Shown here: in pieces, positions 53,725-63,883 of the stretch
How positions within the stretch are numbered: the first letter of the stretch is position 1
Layout of the letters: each line of letters starts with the position of its first letter
Source of the DNA: Schaalia radingae
GTDB lineage: Bacteria; Actinomycetota; Actinomycetes; Actinomycetales; Actinomycetaceae
DNA length: 64,000 bases
Direction of reading: 5' to 3'
NCBI RefSeq assembly: GCF_900106055.1
Contig: NZ_LT629792.1
Location: forward strand, 868,001-932,000
Program-made: the position numbers and the translations under genes
The notes under the pieces: model-generated
Databases searched by the model: none
Told to the model about the DNA's origin: nothing
What the model saw: only the letters and a program-made list of their open reading frames with translations

Positions 53725-55158
53725 ATGAACAGGCAAGCAGAATGGGTAGCCCGAGCAGTGGGCGGGCAGATGATCGGCCCCGATGTGACGGTCACGGGAC
53801 CAGTGGTCACCGATTCGCGTGAAGCAACCGCAGGATCGCTCTACGTCGCCCGTCGCGGCGAGAACGCCGACGGGCACGACTTCATCGCCAGTGCGCGAGA
53901 CAACGGAGCGGTGGCCGCCCTGGTCGAACGTGAAATACCACAGGCCGGACTGACCCAGATCGTCACCCCCGAATCGACCGAGGCGCTCGGCGTCCTCGCC
54001 CATGCACATCTGGAGGACCTGCGACAGGCAGGCCCCCTCGATGTCATCGCTGTGACAGGGTCCGCCGGAAAAACCACCACCAAGGATCTGCTTGCTGCGC
54101 TCATGGCGACCGACGGGCCGACCGTTGCGCCCAAACTGTCCTTCAATAACGAGGTTGGCCTGCCACTGACCGTCCTCAAGGCCGACGAACACACACGTCA
54201 CCTGGTGCTGGAAATGGGTGCATCGGGGCCCGGACATCTGCGCATGCTCACCGGCATTGCCGCTCCGGATGTGGCGATTGAACTGATGGTGGGCACAGCG
54301 CATCTGGGAGGCTTTGGATCGCGCGAAGCCACCGCCTCCGCAAAAGCCGAACTGATTAAGGGCATGAAACCTGACGGGACAGCTGTACTGAACGCTGATG
54401 ATGACTACGTGGCGGCGATGGCTCAGCGTGCGCCAGGACGCATCATCGGATTCACCACGCGCACTCAGTACCCGCAGTTCACCGACACGTGGATCCGCGC
54501 GGAAAGCATTACGATCGACGCTGACGAACGCGCCGCATTCGACCTAATCACACCCGAAGGACGTGCTCACGTGCACCTGACACTGGTGGGTGCGCATCAT
54601 GTGCACAACGCGCTGGCAGCCGCAGCCGGAGCATACGCGTGCGGCGTCGACACGCAGACCATTGCGCAAGTCCTGACCGCTTCGGGGCCATCATCACCAC
54701 ACAGGATGGACATCGAGACAGTCACGCTGGACGAGGGACGCACCATCATCCTGATCGATGACGCCTACAACGCCAACCCGGATTCCATGCGCGCAGCACT
54801 GACCGCTCTGAAGCATCTGGGTGCTCAACGCAATGCGCGAACCGTGGCAGTGCTGGGCGCCATGCTGGAGCTGGGGGAGCAGTCCGAGGCCCTGCACCGA
54901 GACGTTGCCCAAATGGCACTTGATGCAGGCGTGTCCCATATCTTCACGTGGTCAGCTGATGCGCAGCCACTTGCCTCCCACGCGCAGGCGAAAACAGATT
55001 CAGGCACCGAAGTGACATACAGTGAAGACTGGAATGAGACACTGGGCGAACTCACCAGCGCCGTTCGTGACGGCGACATTGTGTTAGTCAAAGGCTCATA
55101 CGGATCTCATGCGTGGCAGATTGCCGCAACACTGATGGAAAGCGGGTGCAGTCGATGA
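53725..55158 (+). CDS. murF: UDP-MurNAc-tripeptide-D-alanyl-D-alanine ligase
   Basis: MurF adds D-Ala-D-Ala to the UDP-MurNAc-tripeptide. The 477-residue protein has the ATP loop G-S-A-G-K-T-T-T-K at 112-120, SFNNEVGLPLTVL and LEMGASGPGHLR. These favour MurF over MurE. AAAGAAGGA precedes the ATG. The stop overlaps the mraY start in ATGA. With murE absent from this cluster, its substrate must come from an enzyme encoded elsewhere. Confidence 0.95.
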   Translation: MNRQAEWVARAVGGQMIGPDVTVTGPVVTDSREATAGSLYVARRGENADGHDFIASARDNGAVAALVEREIPQAGLTQIVTPESTEALGVLAHAHLEDLRQAGPLDVIAVTGSAGKTTTKDLLAALMATDGPTVAPKLSFNNEVGLPLTVLKADEHTRHLVLEMGASGPGHLRMLTGIAAPDVAIELMVGTAHLGGFGSREATASAKAELIKGMKPDGTAVLNADDDYVAAMAQRAPGRIIGFTTRTQYPQFTDTWIRAESITIDADERAAFDLITPEGRAHVHLTLVGAHHVHNALAAAAGAYACGVDTQTIAQVLTASGPSSPHRMDIETVTLDEGRTIILIDDAYNANPDSMRAALTALKHLGAQRNARTVAVLGAMLELGEQSEALHRDVAQMALDAGVSHIFTWSADAQPLASHAQAKTDSGTEVTYSEDWNETLGELTSAVRDGDIVLVKGSYGSHAWQIAATLMESGCSR

Positions 55159-56240
55159 TCGGGGTTATTGCGTCATTCGCGGTCGGCCTGGTGCTCTCAC
55201 TGGGCCTGACACCCCTGTTTATCCGATTCCTTGTCCGTCACCAATACGGACAGTTCATCCGCCAGGACGGCCCCACCCAACACCTGACCAAACGTGGCAC
55301 ACCGACAATGGGTGGCGTTGTCTTCATTGGCGCCACCATCATCGCGTGGCTTGCTGGCAACGCCGTAAACCGCACGCTGCCCGCCTATTCATCACTCCTG
55401 CTCGCATTCCTCTTTGTCGGCTTGGGAATCGTCGGCCTGCTCGACGACGGCATCAAAATACGCAAACAACGATCCCTTGGCCTGCACGCAGGTGCGAAGA
55501 TCATCATGCAGGTGGCGATCGGCTCCATCTTCGCCATTTTGGCACTGATGCGACCCAACGAACGCGGCATCACACCTGGATCGACGGCGATATCCGTGGC
55601 ACGTCCCACCGGTATCGATCTGGCGTTCGCGGGCATCATCGTGGGCGGCATCCTGTTCGTCCTGTGGGTCAACTTTCTGGTTGCCGCATGGTCCAACGCC
55701 GTGAACCTGACAGACGGCCTGGATGGTCTGGCGACCGGCGCATCAATCTTCGTCTTCGGAGCGTACGCGCTGATCTCAGTTTTTCAGGTGACACAGTCGT
55801 GCTGGGGAACGACGATCAACACGGCAGCCTGCTACACGACCCGTGACCCCTTGTCACTGGCAATTTTCTGCGCCGGCCTGGTGGGAGCGCTGGCCGGTTT
55901 CCTCTGGTTCAACGCCTCACCCGCACAGATCTTCATGGGGGACACCGGATCTCTCGCCCTGGGCGGCGCAGTCGCCGGCATGTCGATTTTCACGAACACG
56001 GAGTTCCTGGCCGTTATCATCGGCGGACTCTTCGTCATCATCACGATGTCTGACGTTATCCAGATCAGTGTGTTCAAAATGACGCGCAAACGTGTCTTCC
56101 GCATGGCGCCGCTTCACCACCACTTCGAACTGAAGGGTTGGAAAGAAATCACCATCGTGATCCGTTTCTGGCTGATCGCCGCACTCCTGGCAGTGATCGG
56201 CGTCGGCCTGTTCTACGCGGAGTGGGTGTCATGGCTGTAA
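55155..56240 (+). CDS. mraY: Phospho-N-acetylmuramoyl-pentapeptide-transferase
   Basis: MraY moves phospho-MurNAc-pentapeptide onto undecaprenyl phosphate, giving lipid I. The 361-residue protein has about ten TM segments and the motifs KRGTPTMGGV, LDDGIKI (catalytic Asp pair), NAVNLTDGLDGLATG, FMGDTGSLALGG and MAPLHHHFELKGW. The ATG at 55155 overlaps the murF stop, and the open frame upstream is inside murF. It overlaps or abuts murD at its end. Confidence 0.98.
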   Translation: MIGVIASFAVGLVLSLGLTPLFIRFLVRHQYGQFIRQDGPTQHLTKRGTPTMGGVVFIGATIIAWLAGNAVNRTLPAYSSLLLAFLFVGLGIVGLLDDGIKIRKQRSLGLHAGAKIIMQVAIGSIFAILALMRPNERGITPGSTAISVARPTGIDLAFAGIIVGGILFVLWVNFLVAAWSNAVNLTDGLDGLATGASIFVFGAYALISVFQVTQSCWGTTINTAACYTTRDPLSLAIFCAGLVGALAGFLWFNASPAQIFMGDTGSLALGGAVAGMSIFTNTEFLAVIIGGLFVIITMSDVIQISVFKMTRKRVFRMAPLHHHFELKGWKEITIVIRFWLIAALLAVIGVGLFYAEWVSWL

Positions 56241-57673
56241 TGGAACAACTGCCCCAACCCGGTCGTGCAGCAATCATCGGATGGGGAATGTCCGGTCGGG
56301 CCGCAGGCCGCGCCCTGAGTTCACGAGGCTGGGACGTCACGGGCTTCGACCAGCACGACGTTGCCGAAAACAACGACCGTGTCGAGGTTATCGCTGACGC
56401 CGATGAACTGGCCACACGCGTCGTGCAGACCGCGCCCGACCTGATCGTCATGTCTCCGGGAATCGCACCCCACGAGCCAGTATGGCAATCGGCATTGTCT
56501 GCGGATATCCCAATCGTCGGCGAGATGGAACTGGCGTGGCTCCTGCAGGAATCCGGCCTGCATGCAGGCCGCCCCTGGCTGATGGTCACCGGTACGAACG
56601 GCAAGACCACAACGGTTTCGATGCTGGCGGCCATGCTGCGCGCAGGCGGAGAGAATGCCCTCGAAGTAGGCAATATCGGCGTCCCCATCACGCAGCTCAT
56701 TGACGATGATGCTGACGTGTTTGCAGTGGAGGCATCCTCATTCCAACTGTATTCGACCCGCACCGTATCCCCGGAAGCGTCCGTTGTCCTCAACGTCGAT
56801 GCCGACCATCTGAACTGGCACGGCAGTGTCGAGGCCTACGCGCAGGCAAAGGCACGCATCTACGAAAACACACGCATCGCATGCGTTTATCCGTCAGCTG
56901 ACCGTCGCATCGAAAAAATGGTGGAGAACGCGGACGTCATTGAAGGGGCGCGCGCCATCGGATTTACACTGGGCACCCCTGCTGTCTCACAGGTCGGCAT
57001 TGTCGAGGACACCCTCGTCGATCGGGCCTTTCTGGATGAACGACGCACGCACGCATTGCATCTGGCTGAATTCGATGACCTCGTTCATGTCTCCGGTGCA
57101 CAGCCCTCGCCCGCACTCCTGATGGATGCGCTGGCGGCCGCCGCTCTTGCACGCGCACACGGAGTGACGCCCGAAGCTGTTGCAGAGGGTCTGCGCACTT
57201 TCACGCAACCCGCCCACCGGCGAGCCATTATCTCGCACGCAGCGGACATGACGTGGATTGATGATTCAAAAGCCACCAATGCGCATGCCGCCGCTGCTTC
57301 CCTGGCTGGTGTCACGCCGGGAACTGCCATCTGGATTGCTGGGGGAGACGCAAAGGGGCAGAACTTCGACGACCTTGTCACCCGCGTCGCCCCGTTGTTG
57401 CGCGGCGTGGTGCTCATTGGCGTCGACCGGGCGCTTTTGAGGAACTCACTGGCGGCGCACGCTCCGTCGGTGCCTGTCGTGGAAGTCGATGGTCATGATG
57501 ACTGGATGTTCTCGGTGGTGAACGAGGCGGTTGGCCTGTCGCGACCGGGCGACACCGTGTTGCTGGCTCCGGCAACCGCATCGTGGGATCAGTTCGACAA
57601 CTACGGCCAGCGAGGCGATGTTTTTGCCCAGGCGGTGCAGCGCCTGGAAGACATGTGGAACACCAACAAGTAG
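56231..57673 (+). CDS. murD: UDP-N-acetylmuramoyl-L-alanine-D-glutamate ligase
   Basis: MurD adds D-Glu to UDP-MurNAc-L-Ala. The 480-residue protein has an N-terminal Rossmann domain (AIIGWGMSGRAAG), the ATP loop G-T-N-G-K-T-T-T near 121-128, EASSFQLYSTRTVSP and the C-terminal DDSKATNAHAAAASL. The start may be ATG 56231 or ATG 56240, which overlaps the mraY stop as TAATG. Its length is normal. Confidence 0.96.
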   Translation: MAVMEQLPQPGRAAIIGWGMSGRAAGRALSSRGWDVTGFDQHDVAENNDRVEVIADADELATRVVQTAPDLIVMSPGIAPHEPVWQSALSADIPIVGEMELAWLLQESGLHAGRPWLMVTGTNGKTTTVSMLAAMLRAGGENALEVGNIGVPITQLIDDDADVFAVEASSFQLYSTRTVSPEASVVLNVDADHLNWHGSVEAYAQAKARIYENTRIACVYPSADRRIEKMVENADVIEGARAIGFTLGTPAVSQVGIVEDTLVDRAFLDERRTHALHLAEFDDLVHVSGAQPSPALLMDALAAAALARAHGVTPEAVAEGLRTFTQPAHRRAIISHAADMTWIDDSKATNAHAAAASLAGVTPGTAIWIAGGDAKGQNFDDLVTRVAPLLRGVVLIGVDRALLRNSLAAHAPSVPVVEVDGHDDWMFSVVNEAVGLSRPGDTVLLAPATASWDQFDNYGQRGDVFAQAVQRLEDMWNTNK

Positions 57674-57685
57674 GGGAGGCAGATT

Positions 57686-59011
57686 GTGGCGGACCAGGTG
57701 ACCCGCAGTCCGCGCGAACGGCTGGCGCGCCTGTGGCATCGCATACCGGCGATCCGCTTCGGGCGGGAAGGCCAGTCATCTGCCGCGCGTGAATCCTCGC
57801 CTGTCACGTCCTACTACCTCGTCATCATCCCCGCAGTGCTGCTGGCACTGATCGGACTGCTCATGGGGTTTTCTGCCTCCGCCGTCACCAACATTGCCCA
57901 GGGTGAAAACCCCTATATCGCTTTCCTGAAGCCGCTGGCGCTGACGACAATCGGGCTCATCATGATGTTCGTGGCACAGATGGTGCCCGAGAAGGTCTAC
58001 TACGCCGGAGCCCTTGTGCTGTTCGCACTCGCCTGCCTCCTCCAGGCCCTGGTCATGGTGCCGCTGTTTGGCCGTGCCGAGGGCGGCAACACGAACTGGA
58101 TCCATATTCCCGGTCTGCCGTTCCTGATCCAGCCATCCGAACTGCTTAAACTGGCGCTCATCATCGCTTTGGCCCAGCTCGTCGCCCGCAGGGATTCGCG
58201 CCGTGATGACTTCAAGCAAATGGCGATCCGCTGTGGTGGTGCGACCGCCGTTGCGCTTGGCCTGGTCATGCTCGGACACGACATGGGGACAGCCCTCGTC
58301 GTCGCCACGTGTGCCTTTGGCGCGCTGTGGGTGGCAGGACTGCCCAGGAAGTGGTTCGGCTATGCGATCCTGGCAGCAATCCCGATTCTGGCATTCCTCG
58401 TCGTGCAGAACCCCACGCGACTGAGGCGCATCATCGCCATTATTCCCGGCATGGGGCCGGAGCGCTCCACCTCAGCTCCCGAACAGATCGACCACGCGCT
58501 GTGGGCATTCGGCTCTGGAGGGCTGATGGGGCTGGGACCGGGCGCATCGCGTGAAAAGTGGGAATACCTCCAGGCCGCGCACACCGACTTCATCCTTGCC
58601 ATCGTGGGCGAGGAGTTCGGCCTGCTGGGCACATGCTCGGTCCTGGTTCTCATGATGCTGATGGTGTGGGGAATGGTGCGCGTCAGCAGGGAAACCACAT
58701 CGCTTTTTGCCGCTGTTATGTGCGGCGGCATCGCATCGTGGATCGCTGTTCAGACCGTCATCAACGTCATGTCGGTAACCGGCATCGGCCCGGTGATCGG
58801 CGTGCCGTTGCCGCTGGTGTCCTCTGGCGGTTCGGCGTTCGTATTTACCGCTAGCGCTGTTGGGGTGGTAGCGTCATGTGCGCGCGCGAATGCTCGCATG
58901 CGAATGTTCGGCTCTCCCGACGAGGCTTCCGCAGGACGCGATCCACGCCGACGCATTCACAAGCGTCCCGCGCGCACACGACCAGTACGACAGGCACAGA
59001 AGGCGCGATGA
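57686..59011 (+). CDS. ftsW: SEDS peptidoglycan glycosyltransferase FtsW
   Basis: FtsW polymerises lipid II at the septum with FtsI. The 441-residue protein has a cytoplasmic N-terminus of about 45 residues, about ten TM segments, and SEDS marks such as the QPSELLKLALII segment, AHTDFILAIVGEEFGLLG and PLPLVSSGGSAFVFT. The C-terminal 50 residues are Arg-rich and cytoplasmic. The GTG start follows GGGGAGG. It is coupled to murG by ATGA. Confidence 0.95.
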   Translation: MADQVTRSPRERLARLWHRIPAIRFGREGQSSAARESSPVTSYYLVIIPAVLLALIGLLMGFSASAVTNIAQGENPYIAFLKPLALTTIGLIMMFVAQMVPEKVYYAGALVLFALACLLQALVMVPLFGRAEGGNTNWIHIPGLPFLIQPSELLKLALIIALAQLVARRDSRRDDFKQMAIRCGGATAVALGLVMLGHDMGTALVVATCAFGALWVAGLPRKWFGYAILAAIPILAFLVVQNPTRLRRIIAIIPGMGPERSTSAPEQIDHALWAFGSGGLMGLGPGASREKWEYLQAAHTDFILAIVGEEFGLLGTCSVLVLMMLMVWGMVRVSRETTSLFAAVMCGGIASWIAVQTVINVMSVTGIGPVIGVPLPLVSSGGSAFVFTASAVGVVASCARANARMRMFGSPDEASAGRDPRRRIHKRPARTRPVRQAQKAR

Positions 59012-60123
59012 CACACACAATAGTTCTGGCAGGCGGCGGCACAGCCGGTCACGTCAATCCGTTGCTGGCAACGGCCACGTGCCTGCGTGAGCGCGGATGG
59101 GATGTGCGAATCCTCGGCACGCGCGAAGGCCTGGAAGCAGATCTGGTCCCGGCAGCAGGATTTGAGTTTCACGAAATTGAACGTGTGCCCCTGCCACGCC
59201 GACCCACCCCGGCATTGCTGACAGTTCCGCAGCGACTGCGCCACGCAATCGCGCAGTCCCGCAACGTGATCACAGGAGCTGACGGGTTGTTGGGTTTTGG
59301 TGGATACGTCTCCACCCCCGCCTACTTTGCCGCACGTTCAGAGCACATCCCGATCGCCATTCATGAACAAAATGCGCGCCCCGGCCTGGCGAACCGACTG
59401 GGAGCCAGATGGGCCGCCCTCGTCGCACTCACGTTCGCTTCCACGCCGCTTGCAGCACGACAGGGACGCACCGAGGTCGTCGGATTGCCCCTCCGCCCGC
59501 AGATCGCGCGCCTGGCGCATCTGCGAACCACCGACGAGGGTGCCCGCACCGCCCGCGTCGAAGGCGCGCAGCGCTTCGGACTTGACCCGGATCTGACCAC
59601 GCTGGTCATCACGGGCGGCTCCCTGGGGGCGCTTCACATCAACACAGTCATGGCATCCATCGCCTCCGAGCTGCCTGAGGGCTGTCAGGTTCTGCACCTG
59701 ACCGGTAAAGGCAAGGACGATGCCGTGCGTGCCAGTATTGACGAGGCGGGAGTGGCTCACCGATGGCACGTGGTGGACTACACAACTGACATGCATGATG
59801 CGCTGGCCGTGGCCGACCTGGTGGTCTGCCGCTCAGGTGCCGGCACCGTCGCGGAGCTGAGCGCCCTCGGACTGCCTGCCGTCTATGTCCCCCTCCCGAT
59901 CGGCAACGGTGAGCAGCGTCTGAATGCGCATGACCACGTCGCAGCAGGCGGTGCAGAGCTGATCAACGACGCGCACTTCACCGTTGAACGCGCACGCACC
60001 GACGTCATGGGCATACTGACTGACCAGGAGCGCCTCAGCCGGATGCGCAGCGCGTCAGCTCATGGATCCTCTGCCAACGCCGCTGAGCGCCTGACAGACC
60101 TCGTGGAGGAGATGTGCAGATGA
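59008..60123 (+). CDS. murG: UDP-GlcNAc:lipid I N-acetylglucosaminyltransferase
   Basis: MurG converts lipid I to lipid II at the inner membrane face. The 371-residue GT-B protein has GGGTAGHVNP at 9-18, HEQNARPGLANRLG, TGGSLGALHIN and RSGAGTVAELSALGLPAVYVPLP, all family motifs. The ATG at 59008 overlaps the ftsW stop. murC starts within its stop codon. Confidence 0.97.
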   Translation: MTHTIVLAGGGTAGHVNPLLATATCLRERGWDVRILGTREGLEADLVPAAGFEFHEIERVPLPRRPTPALLTVPQRLRHAIAQSRNVITGADGLLGFGGYVSTPAYFAARSEHIPIAIHEQNARPGLANRLGARWAALVALTFASTPLAARQGRTEVVGLPLRPQIARLAHLRTTDEGARTARVEGAQRFGLDPDLTTLVITGGSLGALHINTVMASIASELPEGCQVLHLTGKGKDDAVRASIDEAGVAHRWHVVDYTTDMHDALAVADLVVCRSGAGTVAELSALGLPAVYVPLPIGNGEQRLNAHDHVAAGGAELINDAHFTVERARTDVMGILTDQERLSRMRSASAHGSSANAAERLTDLVEEMCR

Positions 60124-61517
60124 ACGCGCAAACCGGTATCAGCACAGTTCATCTCATTGGCGTCGGCGGAGCCGGTATGAGCGTGGTGGCAGAGCTGCTT
60201 CATGCTCGTGGTTGTACCGTCAGCGGGTCGGATCAGAATCCGTCATCTGTCATTGACAGGCTTCAGGCAGCGGGAATTGACGCCTATGTCGGCCATGACG
60301 CCGATCGGGTCCCGGCCGACGCCACAGTTGTAGTCTCGACGGCAGTGCGTCCAACGAATCCGGAACTGGTCCGTGCCACCGAGCGTGGCCAGAGTGTTAT
60401 TCACCGCTCCCAGGCACTTGCCTATGCCGCCAGGGGCATGCGTTTTGTCGCTGTTGCCGGCGCGCACGGCAAGACTACGACATCTGCCATGTTGACTATT
60501 GCGTTAGCTGAAGCAGGGGAGGATCCCTCGTGCGCGGTCGGCGGTATCGTGCCCCAATTTGGCACTGGTGCGCACCTGGGCGGCGGAGACATTTTTGTGG
60601 CCGAGGCAGATGAATCCGATGGCTCATTCCTGAACTACCATCCGACAGTCGCCCTCGTCACCAATGTTGAGCCGGACCACCTGGATCACTACGGCTCAAC
60701 GGAGGCGTTCGAGCAGGCATTTGTGGACTTTGCGCACCGCATCGTTGCCGGTGGAACACTGGTGTGCTGCGCGGAAGATCGAGGTGCGCGGGCGTTGGCG
60801 CAGGCAGCTCGTCGCGATGGCATCACCACGCTGACCTATGGCCGCCCTGAACACTGTGAGGCGGTGCCGGATGTGACGATAACTGATGTTGCGACAACTG
60901 ATCATGGCTCGAGCGCCCACCTGTGCGGACCTGACACGCTGGAGGCGACGATTCGCCTCGCCGTGGTGGGTGATCATAACGTGCTCAACGCGGCGGGTGC
61001 ATGGGCGGCAGGATGCGCGCTGGGGGTCGATGCCGGCCGTCTTGCCAACGGTCTGTCGCATTTTTCAAGTACAGGTCGCCGATTCGAACTTCGCGGCCAG
61101 GTGGGCTCCAGACGCGTTATTGATGACTACGCGCACCACCCGACCGAGGTGGAAGCAGCTCTCAGGCAGGCCCGGATCGTAGCTGACGGCGGCGAGGTAA
61201 CCGTCGTCTTCCAGCCGCATCTGCTTAGTCGCACACGTGCTTTTGCCCAGCGTTTCGCTGACGCTCTGGCGCACGCGGATCATGTGGTCGTCACCGATAT
61301 TTACCCGGCGCGTGAAGATCCGATCGAGGGAGTCGACTCTGGATTGATCGTGGCGCACCTGCCTGGAGCCCAATGGATCCCGGACATGCATGAAGCTGCC
61401 CGCCTGGCAGCGCGTCAGACAGGAGAACATGGCATAGTGATGACCATGGGTGCCGGCTCAATCACGCAATGCGCGGATGACGTTCTCGATGAATGGCGCA
61501 ACGGGGACGTGCAGTGA
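60120..61517 (+). CDS. murC: UDP-N-acetylmuramate-L-alanine ligase
   Basis: MurC adds L-Ala to UDP-MurNAc. The 465-residue protein has HLIGVGGAGMS at the start, G-A-H-G-K-T-T-T at about 114-121, EADESDGSFLNY and DDYAHHPTEV. The ATG at 60120 is chosen over GTG 60114 because GGAGGA at 60105-60110 is nine bases away from the ATG and only three from the GTG. It overlaps the murG stop and is coupled to ftsQ through GTGA. Confidence 0.96.
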   Translation: MNAQTGISTVHLIGVGGAGMSVVAELLHARGCTVSGSDQNPSSVIDRLQAAGIDAYVGHDADRVPADATVVVSTAVRPTNPELVRATERGQSVIHRSQALAYAARGMRFVAVAGAHGKTTTSAMLTIALAEAGEDPSCAVGGIVPQFGTGAHLGGGDIFVAEADESDGSFLNYHPTVALVTNVEPDHLDHYGSTEAFEQAFVDFAHRIVAGGTLVCCAEDRGARALAQAARRDGITTLTYGRPEHCEAVPDVTITDVATTDHGSSAHLCGPDTLEATIRLAVVGDHNVLNAAGAWAAGCALGVDAGRLANGLSHFSSTGRRFELRGQVGSRRVIDDYAHHPTEVEAALRQARIVADGGEVTVVFQPHLLSRTRAFAQRFADALAHADHVVVTDIYPAREDPIEGVDSGLIVAHLPGAQWIPDMHEAARLAARQTGEHGIVMTMGAGSITQCADDVLDEWRNGDVQ

Positions 61518-62500
61518 GGCAACCACCCCGGCCTCGCCCTCCCCACGAGCCTGCCGAACAGCCTGAACGCTCCACCGTGCATGATCGCCATGCAATCGGT
61601 GGGCGATCCGCATCAACGCAGCATTCCGAATCGAGCAGGCGGCCCGCCTCGACTCAGCGATCTGCGTCGGCCACGCGATCCGCGTCGGTGGAACGTATCC
61701 GCGGGCCACGCCAGATGCGCACGCCGCTGTCCTCGTCCAGTGCGGTCGACGCATTCGGCGAGCGGCGCGCGAGGGGCCAGAAAAACTCGAAGGTCACCCG
61801 TCTTGATGAACGACGCAAAGCACGTAGACGGCTGTCTCTTCGCACTCTGATGTCGATTATTGTCACTGTCCTCCTTGCTGCAGCGGCGATCTGGGCCATC
61901 TTCTTTTCGCCACTTTTCGCCCTCACGACCTCGCGCATCACCGTCGAGGGCGCGAATGACGTCGTACCGGCCGAGCAGGTGATTGCCAGCGTCGACGAAT
62001 TCAGCGGAACCCCGATTACGCGACTGTCGATGTCATCAGTTGTGCAGGCTGTGAATTCGCTGACGCTGGTACGCGACAGCCAGGTGCAGCGTTCGTGGCC
62101 CGATGGGCTGACCATTACGATCACCGTTCGCAGGCCAGTGATGGTGGAAATGGTCGGTGAAAATGCCCGCGTCATTGACGAGGACGGCGTGGAGATACCC
62201 GGGGATCCGCCCGAGGGTCTGCCTGTTGTCGCGCTTCCATCTGAGGACCCTCTCAGAGCGCAGGCAATTGAGCAGGTCCAGACGGTGTGGGCGGCGCTCA
62301 GTTCTGAGCTGCGTCAGATGACAGGAAAGATCAGTGCCGACGGACAGCAGCTGACCATTACCTTGGCGGATAACCGTGTGGTGCGGTGGGGGACCCAGGA
62401 TGATTCGGATCTGAAGTCACGCGTCCTGAAGGTTCTGATCGACCAACGACCTGCGCAGGTCTATGACGTAAGTTCTCCGACCCGGCCGGTCACGTCCTAG
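61514..62500 (+). CDS. ftsQ: Cell division protein FtsQ
   Basis: FtsQ links cytoplasmic and periplasmic divisome parts. The 328-residue protein has a long basic, Ser/Arg-rich cytoplasmic region (1-108), one TM helix at about 111-135, a POTRA domain (TSRITVEGANDVVPAEQV, about 139-210) and the FtsQ beta domain. The long cytoplasmic part is typical of actinobacteria. The GTG at 61514 overlaps the murC stop; ATG 61493 is an alternative. A 120-base gap with ftsZ control elements follows. Confidence 0.93.
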   Translation: MRQPPRPRPPHEPAEQPERSTVHDRHAIGGRSASTQHSESSRRPASTQRSASATRSASVERIRGPRQMRTPLSSSSAVDAFGERRARGQKNSKVTRLDERRKARRRLSLRTLMSIIVTVLLAAAAIWAIFFSPLFALTTSRITVEGANDVVPAEQVIASVDEFSGTPITRLSMSSVVQAVNSLTLVRDSQVQRSWPDGLTITITVRRPVMVEMVGENARVIDEDGVEIPGDPPEGLPVVALPSEDPLRAQAIEQVQTVWAALSSELRQMTGKISADGQQLTITLADNRVVRWGTQDDSDLKSRVLKVLIDQRPAQVYDVSSPTRPVTS

Positions 62501-62576
62501 CGACACGCCCACATCTTTCCTTGCAGTTTGAGGTGTTGTTTTCTACCGTCTTTCCGGCAGAATACAGGAGAAACAC

Positions 62577-62603
62577 CAACCTTCAACTTGAGGTTGAGGG
62601 TTG
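62577..62603 (+). promoter_or_regulatory. Hairpin in the ftsZ leader next to the ribosome binding site
   Basis: CAACCTTCAAC pairs with GTTGAGGGTTG (11 bp, one G-U wobble) around the 5-base loop TTGAG. It ends three bases before the GGGAGGGG ribosome binding site of ftsZ. A promoter-like AATACA lies just upstream at 62561-62566. The element may influence ftsZ translation or mRNA stability. Confidence 0.55.
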
Positions 62604-62620
62604 AGTGGGAGGGGCACAAA

Positions 62621-63880
62621 ATGGCAGGACCTCAAAACCACCTCGCAGTGATCAAGGTGGTCGGAGTCGGCGGCGGCGGCGTCAATGCTGTTAACCGAAT
62701 GATCGAAGCAGAACTCAAAGGCGTCGAATTCATTGCGGTGAACACAGACGCCCAGGCTCTGCTGATGTCAGATGCTGAAACCAAACTTGATATCGGTCGC
62801 GACCTGACCCACGGCCTGGGAGCGGGAGCTGACCCGTCAGTGGGCCGTCAGGCAGCTGAAGACCACATCGATGACATCAAGGCCGCCCTTGAAGGCGCCG
62901 ACATGGTGTTCGTCACCGCCGGTGAAGGAGGCGGCACGGGAACGGGCGCAGCCCCCATCGTTGCCAAAGCCGCCCGCGACTCCGGCGCTCTGACAGTCGG
63001 CGTCGTCACCCGCCCCTTTTCCTTTGAAGGCATGCGTCGCGCCGCCCAGGGTGAACAGGGCGTTGAGGCACTGCGCAAAGAAGTCGACACGCTGATCGTC
63101 ATCCCGAATGATCGCCTGCTGTCCATCTCGGATCCCAATATCTCGATCCTTGAAGCATTCCAGGCAGCCGACCAGGTCCTGCTCTCGGGAGTGCAGGGAA
63201 TCACTGAACTCATCACCACCCCGGGTCTGATCAACGTCGACTTCAACGACGTGAAGTCCGTGATGCAGGATGCCGGATCCGCGCTGATGGGTATCGGTGC
63301 TGCTACAGGTGATGACCGCGCGCTGCGCGCCGTGGAAACCGCGATTTCCTCCCCGCTGCTTGAAGCCAGCATTGACGGCGCTCACGGCGTCCTCATGTTC
63401 TTCCAGGGTGGCTCGGATGTTGGCCTGCAGGAGATCTACCAGTCCGCACTGCTGGTGCGCGAAGCCGCTCACCCTGAAGCCAACATCATCTTCGGCAACG
63501 TCGTTGACGATTCGCTGGGCGACGAGATCCGCGTCACCATCATTGCGGCCGGATTTGACGACCAGCCCGTGACGTCAGGTAACACCGATGCGACAGCGAA
63601 GAAGCCGGAACAGCCGGCACCTGTCGCCGCGCCGGCCCCGAAGTCTGCGGAAGAACCCTTGCGTGAACGCTCAGCGGGAACCATTTCCCAGACGCCGGTT
63701 CGCCCCGCACATCGTGCAGAACCTCGCGTGCCTACCCGCACGCAGGCGCCGTCCGCCACACCGTCGGATGTGCCCAGTGCTCAGCCTGCTCCGCGAGATG
63801 CCGATTCGCTGGAAGTGCCGCGCATCTTCGACGAGGATGACTCCGCTGACGACCTGGACATTCCTGATTTTCTGCGCTGA
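62621..63880 (+). CDS. ftsZ: Cell division GTPase FtsZ
   Basis: FtsZ assembles the cytokinetic ring. The 419-residue protein has the tubulin signature G-G-G-T-G-T-G at about 104-110, the T7 loop segment [11 protein letters not shown] with the catalytic Asp, and a Pro/Ala-rich linker of about 85 residues. It ends in the conserved tail DLDIPDFLR, which binds partner proteins. The ATG at 62621 follows GGGAGGGG. Transcription probably comes both from the cluster and from a promoter in the 120-base gap upstream. Confidence 0.99.
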   Translation: MAGPQNHLAVIKVVGVGGGGVNAVNRMIEAELKGVEFIAVNTDAQALLMSDAETKLDIGRDLTHGLGAGADPSVGRQAAEDHIDDIKAALEGADMVFVTAGEGGGTGTGAAPIVAKAARDSGALTVGVVTRPFSFEGMRRAAQGEQGVEALRKEVDTLIVIPNDRLLSISDPNISILEAFQAADQVLLSGVQGITELITTPGLINVDFNDVKSVMQDAGSALMGIGAATGDDRALRAVETAISSPLLEASIDGAHGVLMFFQGGSDVGLQEIYQSALLVREAAHPEANIIFGNVVDDSLGDEIRVTIIAAGFDDQPVTSGNTDATAKKPEQPAPVAAPAPKSAEEPLRERSAGTISQTPVRPAHRAEPRVPTRTQAPSATPSDVPSAQPAPRDADSLEVPRIFDEDDSADDLDIPDFLR

Positions 63881-63883
63881 AAC

